DNA of 64,000 nt, taken from the NCBI GenBank assembly GCA_030141605.1, contig JAQGDQ010000302.1, forward strand, positions 62,001 to 126,000. The letters run 5' to 3'. Source of the stretch: Tubiluchus corallicola. Lineage: Eukaryota; Priapulida; Priapulimorpha; Priapulimorphida; Tubiluchidae. Under the pieces are notes generated by a model. It saw only the letters and a program-made list of their open reading frames with translations. It did no database searches and had not been told where the DNA came from. Positions within the stretch are counted from its first letter, which is position 1. Each line of letters opens with the position of its first letter. This document shows positions 61,356 through 64,000 of the stretch, piece after piece. The position numbers and the translations under genes were made by a program.

Positions 61356-63971
61356 TATATTTTCAGAAGAAGAAGAAGAAGAAGAAGTTACAAAAGAGGG
61401 TACTTCTAGCAGCGTTGATTTGTCGGCTGAGGCAGCACCACCGATCCTGCGAGGTGCGTGGTCATCAGGACCCGATCTTGTTTCTCCTCCTCAGAGATTT
61501 CGTCGAAAGTCTGCACCAGGTGTCTCTCATACTGACACAACTGATGGTAATTTCAACTTCTTGATGATGTTAAATCTTCCTAAATTCTTAATACTCTTAA
61601 TTAATTAGCAACACAAGGAATTGAACATTCTCTTATATTGTTGACCGTACACGCTTGACCTCAGGTTTTTACATCCTTGAGCTAAGTGTATGGTTTTCTC
61701 TACCCTACATCTTCTTTTTGGTAGCAACCTTCCTGCTCGCAGACTTTGATTGTTGTGGTATCCGTCTTCCCAACCTTAAAACTGAATCATTTTGGTACCT
61801 GCAATGAAACCTTGATTATTTTGTTATTTTGATACCAGTCTTCGCTTACAGACCTTGGTCATTTTGTTACACATCTTTCTTCCTTCAGACCTTAATCATT
61901 TTAGTACCAGTCTTCTCTATCCACAGTCTTTGATTATTTAGGCACCAATTTTTCCTAGTACAGGCCTTGGTGGTTTTCATACCAGTATTCTCTCTCCACA
62001 GACCTTGATCGTTTTTGCTACCAATCTTCTCTACTCACTGACCTTGATCAATTAGGAACCAGTTTTCCTAAGTACAGACCTTAATCATTTTAGTACCAGT
62101 CTTCTCTATCCACAGACCTTGATTATTTAGGCACCAATTTTTCCTAGTACAGGCCTTGATGGTTTTCGTACCAGTATTCTCTATCCACAGACCTTGATGG
62201 TTTTGGTACCAATGTTCTCTACTCACTGACCTTGATCAATTAGGAACCAGTTTTCCTAGTACAGACATTGATCATTTTGGTACACATTTTCTCCCCTGTT
62301 TCATTGATCCATTTTAGCGACCTGCAGACTAGACTAGTCATTTTAGTGCAGTCTTCCCTCTCACAGACTAATCCTAAGTTAAAAAGCCTTTTTCTAAAAA
62401 TGAGTTATTTTTAATCAGCTGCAGGTGGGTTGCCAGAGGCTCCTCCTCCGCAAGTTGAATCTCCATATACACGGACCAAATCGTTTGTGCGAAAACAATC
62501 TGCATTGCAAGCGAGACGTCTGCAGCGACAGCAGTCTGTTAGTGCAACATCCACTTCAGAAAATGCTCCGGTAAGTTCAATGCTGCAGTGCAGTGGGGGT
62601 GGGTGGGTGTGGGGTATTCTGCCTTCTAAGTTCAGCACTTAATATTGTTTACTCTTGATAGTTTATACAAAGTCTTCTAAATGGTAGAGAATCTAGTGAA
62701 CAAATGTATACGACAAAGAAATGTGTAATGTGTATTTCTGGTTTCGACAAATCTGCATATTAGACATCCTTAAATAATTCAACATTTCTTAGATTATGTA
62801 TGAAAGACAACCCATTTTAATAGCGAATAACGAAACAAAATCTCGGGATCTGTGGAGTTAGACAATAAAGTTTGTAGTTAGACAATAAAGACATGGCAGG
62901 GTGTACGTAACATTCAGTATGGTAACGTTAGCGAGTAGCTTTGCATTTTTATACCTCTTGAAAATGCATTATCTGTGGCTACTGTAAAATTGCAGTTGGT
63001 TATACTTGTTGGGTTATGGCATGTGAGTCGCCTAGGTAAATGAAAAAGTGTGCTCTAGCTTGTGTGACCAGCTTTAAACAGTAAAACATTCATCGTATGT
63101 ATTGTAGCAATGCATAATTTTATCATTTATGTGGCTAGTCATTTTAATTACCTATGTATGCGATTTGATCTTACAGGACTTGAGCATTAACATTCCCACT
63201 ACTCCACAGACCGTTTCTCAAGAGGACACGCGTGATCGGACAACGTCTTTCAGCATCACTAATCTCTTGCAGCCTGAGTATACGAGCATCACGGACAATA
63301 TTGACACTACTTGCTTACTTGCCGTGGCCGGGAGTTCAGAAACTCCCCCGGATAGTCCTAAAAATCAGGACAACTCTGAGGGAGTTGTGACACTTGAACC
63401 CAGCAAAGATGAAGTGTTGCGCGATGCAGAGGAGAGAGATTATAAAATCTTGGAGGGGTTAATTGCCCGGCGACTTCGGAGAGATTCTGAGAATCTCTCC
63501 ATAAGCTTAGACGACATTCACAGTGTTGCAGCAGTGAGTGACATTACTGAGGAGGACGAGACATTGGATGAACATGCTGAAAAGGTCACATTTTTTTCTA
63601 CTAGTCCAGAACAAGCAAAGCTGGTATTAGAAACAGATTCAGAACAGCCTGGGTCTCAACGGACTAGGTTACTGGACACTTTAGAAAAGCAGACAGCACT
63701 TTCAAGAGAAGAAGAGTTAGAGCTTGTAGAAGATCATGAAACAAGTCATCCTGGGATGCAAGCTCAGAGAACTCAGACTGAACAGAGTAATAGAATTTAC
63801 AGTGAGACTTTGCATGATGATGATTCATGCCTGGTGGGTCCATCACAGAGTGCACCTAGTATCCCAACATGCATCGGTGCAGCGGACAGTCGGAGAGCAA
63901 CAGAACCTTGTGTTACATTCCGCTCTTGCTCATTGCATAATGCTAGGTTTAACAAAGAGACATCTTGTTGA
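25622..63971 (+). CDS. TRPM: TRPM cation channel (TRPM1/3/6/7 type, no kinase), 28 coding exons, complete
   Basis: Exons: 25622-25726, 33008-33087, 35890-36085, 37981-38194, 39470-39600, 42676-42847, 43580-43763, 44625-44748, 47101-47274, 47732-47866, 49232-49282, 49670-49828, 50217-50402, 51085-51182, 51323-51551, 52398-52568, 54098-54286, 55761-55889, 56432-56547, 57557-57689, 57966-58140, 58543-58684, 58945-59135, 59470-59602, 60447-60637, 61367-61546, 62419-62570, 63177-63971. All phases fit and the total is 1644 codons plus TGA. The order is N-terminal TRPM homology region (36-803), S1-S6 (866-1097), TRP box VWKFQR (1111-1116), C-terminal helix and coiled coil (1162-1260), then a disordered tail. 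TRPM proteins are tetrameric cation channels, usually at the plasma membrane. The start ATG follows an in-frame TGA at 25601-25603. The exon structure is eye-read, and exon 1 is joined only on phase and splice sites. Which vertebrate TRPM it is nearest to needs a tree. Confidence 0.92.
25899..26335. repeat. Higher-order minisatellite with 25-base subunit
   Basis: A 25-base subunit (ATTCAAGTTCACTTTAATTTGCCGT and variants) is repeated inside a larger unit that opens TTTTGTAAGCTAGCCTTGTT. Larger units begin at 25899, 26001, 26128 and 26230. The spacings are 102, 127 and 102 bases, so the second unit has one extra subunit. Confidence 0.9.
29170..29323 (-). other. Doubtful antisense terminal exon in TRPM intron 1
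   Basis: On the minus strand a TTTACATTGCAG acceptor (29324-29335) opens 51 codons to a TAG. The peptide starts [20 protein letters not shown] and continues [20 protein letters not shown]. It has a believable amphipathic, protein-like composition. No upstream exon was found and I recognise no family, so this may be a real nested gene, a retro-insert remnant or chance. Confidence 0.3.
30560..31015. repeat. GT-rich minisatellite, four copies of a roughly 105-118-base unit
   Basis: Each unit has a (GT)n tract of variable length, then GTGCRTGCATGTGCGTGTGG and a non-repetitive block ending GGTGCCATGCGTACGTGTTT. Four units lie in tandem. All strands and frames stay open because of the composition, giving Cys-Val and His-Thr frames of 119-180 codons that are not genes. 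Confidence 0.95.
32405..32640. repeat. Minisatellite of about 25-30 bases
   Basis: Variants of GTGTCTGTGGGGATCCATAG and TTTT repeat about eight times with small length changes. It produces a spurious Pro-His-Arg frame on the minus strand. Confidence 0.85.
33008..54286 (+). CDS. TRPM: TRPM exons 2-17: cytoplasmic TRPM homology domains
   Basis: Residues 36 to about 866. Family hallmarks appear in order: [29 protein letters not shown] then [68 protein letters not shown]; then [75 protein letters not shown], and [19 protein letters not shown]. This region forms the cytosolic assembly that surrounds the channel in known TRPM structures. Exon 16 adds an acidic serine-rich linker (residues about 775-803, with SGSDSDDES), which looks like a casein kinase 2 target. 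Exon 16 ends at an unusual GAG|GTTTGA donor. The GAG-GAG junction to exon 17 keeps the frame. Confidence 0.92.
33364..33412 (-). mobile_element. 5S-rRNA-like SINE fragment D
   Basis: AGTGGTCACCCATCTATTTA followed by TAAAACAAGCCTAATCTTAT and TTAGCTTG shares its layout with fragment A and with reverse-complement 5S rRNA. It lies in TRPM intron 2. Confidence 0.45.
40390..41480. repeat. Foldback (inverted) repeat, about 1.1 kb
   Basis: Two arms of about 300-350 bases face each other. Left-arm landmarks are AAATGACCTAGATCGAAGAT (about 40440-40460) and TACCCACAAGATGCCCTAAA (about 40705-40725). They return as reverse complements in the right arm near 41205-41225 and 41400-41430. A third, direct copy of part of the arm lies in between (about 40930-41040, GGCCTATCAATCGTGGATTA). 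No coding frame is present. It could be a Foldback-type or Mutator-type non-autonomous element; I could not fix its ends or a target duplication. Confidence 0.7.
45096..45200 (-). mobile_element. tRNA-derived SINE, copy 3 (minus strand, body only)
   Basis: The minus strand carries the family body (TTTTTTCACATTTACAATCT, TTCAAGATTGGTAGCAAAATT, GGGTTTGTAACACC). The tRNA-like head has decayed beyond recognition. It lies in the TRPM intron between exons 8 and 9. Confidence 0.55.
45571..45886. mobile_element. pogo/Tc1-mariner-like MITE, copy 2, 5'-truncated
   Basis: This matches the element at 14351-14775 over most of its length (TACCGATACTAAACTAATACAG, ATTAGACTCACAGTAATGTAGAATCAAT and the right-hand TIR ending TGTGAGTG before TA). 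The left TIR is missing. It lies in the TRPM intron between exons 8 and 9. Confidence 0.7.
53163..53224. repeat. Perfect 31-base direct duplication
   Basis: GCGAGAACAATGCAGCCTCT followed by TCATTATGA occurs twice side by side. A looser version (GCAAGAACAATGCAAAAG) occurs about 90 bases upstream. It lies in the TRPM intron between exons 16 and 17. Confidence 0.85.
54351..54847. mobile_element. hAT-like MITE 2 (497 bp)
   Basis: A perfect 8-bp duplication CTCTAGAT (54343-54350 and 54848-54855) flanks an element that begins CAGGGCTGTGCAAATTG and ends with its inverted copy, one mismatch in 17. Just inside the left end are repeated GCGGCCCG blocks, a pattern common in hAT MITEs. It lies in the TRPM intron between exons 17 and 18, where the exon 17 frame reads on into it after the donor. 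Confidence 0.9.
55761..59135 (+). CDS. TRPM: TRPM exons 18-23: transmembrane channel, pore and TRP box
   Basis: S1 is about residues 866-886 and S2 891-908. S3 (931-950) begins KKWNIYDIV and S4 (958-976) is [20 protein letters not shown]5 is 993-1013. The pore helix and filter are [14 protein letters not shown] (1036-1049). A cysteine pair at C1053 and C1067 matches the conserved TRPM pore-loop disulphide. S6 (1075-1097) ends [14 protein letters not shown], and the TRP box VWKFQRY is followed by RPVLPPPLI. The S4 segment has few basic residues, as in other TRPMs, which fits weak voltage sensing. The filter resembles GEVFAD of TRPM1/3 more than GEVYAYE of TRPM6/7. I infer a calcium-permeable non-selective pore from that alone. 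Confidence 0.95.
55890..60446. other. TRPM: TRPM introns 18-24
   Basis: The introns are 55890-56431, 56548-57556, 57690-57965, 58141-58542, 58685-58944, 59136-59469 and 59603-60446. Only the SINE copy at 57155-57296 stands out. Confidence 0.55.
57155..57296 (-). mobile_element. tRNA-derived SINE, copy 2 (minus strand)
   Basis: Read on the minus strand it has an A-box-like TGGCAAATTTG, a B box in CCTGGTTCAAATCTAGGCTG, and then the same body as the copy at 15.4 kb: TTTTTCATATTTCCCGACTT, TCAGGTTTGGAACCAAAATTT and GGTTTGTAACAC. It lies in the TRPM intron between exons 19 and 20. Confidence 0.65.
59470..63971 (+). CDS. TRPM: TRPM exons 24-28: C-terminal helix, coiled coil and long disordered tail
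   Basis: Exon 24 has [22 protein letters not shown], the conserved TRPM linker helix. Exon 25 (residues 1207-1269) is the tetrameric coiled-coil segment. Exon 26 starts with a run of seven glutamates and then becomes proline- and serine-rich. Exon 27 is basic ([20 protein letters not shown]). Exon 28 (795 bases) is acidic and serine/threonine-rich, with a basic [11 protein letters not shown] patch that resembles a PKA-type phosphorylation site. It ends at TGA 63969-63971. No alpha-kinase domain follows before the stop, unlike TRPM6/7. Exon 27 has two usable acceptors, six bases apart (starts 62419 or 62425), that differ by two residues. Confidence 0.88.
60838..61134. mobile_element. hAT-like MITE 3 (297 bp)
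   Basis: An 8-bp duplication GCTACTTA (60830-60837 and 61135-61142) flanks an element with CAG...CTG ends. Subterminal GGCCAGGGGCCC on the left and CCCTGGGGGCC on the right are roughly inverted. There is no coding capacity. It lies in the TRPM intron between exons 25 and 26. Confidence 0.75.
61291..61354. repeat. (AAT)n microsatellite next to the exon 26 acceptor
   Basis: About 21 perfect AAT units end only 12 bases before the TTTTCAG acceptor of TRPM exon 26. A GAA run encoding glutamates follows immediately. The tract occupies the place where the branch point and pyrimidine tract would normally be. Confidence 0.97.
61680..62290. repeat. Degenerate higher-order tandem repeat in TRPM intron 26
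   Basis: A subunit of about 45 bases (CAGACCTTGATYATTTTGGTAC then CAGTYTTCTCTA variants) repeats about 12 times. Groups of four recur with a period near 189 bases: compare 61891 with 62080, both CTTAATCATTTTAGTACCAG. No reading frame stays open. Confidence 0.8.
62571..63176. other. TRPM: TRPM intron 27 with a G-quadruplex motif
   Basis: The intron opens GTAAGT and, 25 bases on, has four G-runs with 1-3-base loops (62595-62614). The rest is AT-rich with nothing else recognised. Confidence 0.7.
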
Positions 63972-64000
63972 CAAATTAAGCAGCATTGCTGCTGGCGAGC

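Overview
This is eukaryotic, almost certainly animal, nuclear DNA. It is AT-rich, every multi-exon gene is cut by GT-AG introns of about 0.1 to 7 kb, and the two large genes belong to metazoan families. I could not place the species. The TRPM protein is clearly recognisable but diverged, which suggests an invertebrate, possibly a non-bilaterian. That is inference only.

Layout. (1) Positions 833-20660 (+) hold the last 19 exons of a long coiled-coil gene that I identify as the FHAD1 (forkhead-associated domain-containing protein 1) orthologue. Its 5' end, including the FHA domain, lies left of the window. The exon phases close to exactly 963 codons plus a stop. (2) Positions 5482-6462 (-) hold a complete single-exon class A GPCR nested antisense in an FHAD1 intron. 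The same intron has a TATA-box/E-box core promoter and a short noncoding exon at about 6958-7078 (+), which could start a short FHAD1 isoform. (3) Positions 20661-25621 are intergenic, with a hAT-type MITE and one doubtful minus-strand exon. (4) Positions 25622-63971 (+) hold a complete TRPM cation-channel gene of 28 coding exons. They join in frame to 1644 codons plus a stop. The channel is of the TRPM1/3/6/7 type and has no C-terminal alpha-kinase.

The introns and intergenic DNA carry many repeats. There are three hAT-like MITEs with intact 8-bp target duplications, and a pogo/mariner-like MITE in two copies. A tRNA-derived SINE family has at least three copies, and 5S-rRNA-like (SINE3-type) fragments occur at four places. 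There is also a roughly 1.1-kb foldback repeat, several higher-order minisatellites, and simple repeats. The (CA/GT)-rich array at 30.56-31.02 kb gives long open frames on both strands that are not genes.

FHAD1 and TRPM lie head-to-tail on one strand. Nothing in the sequence says they act together: FHAD1 is a structural coiled-coil protein and TRPM a membrane channel. The GPCR is a third, independent signalling gene. I saw no CRISPR array, operon or bacterial feature. All exon calls come from reading splice sites, frame and phase by eye and from remembered family sequences; no alignment was run.
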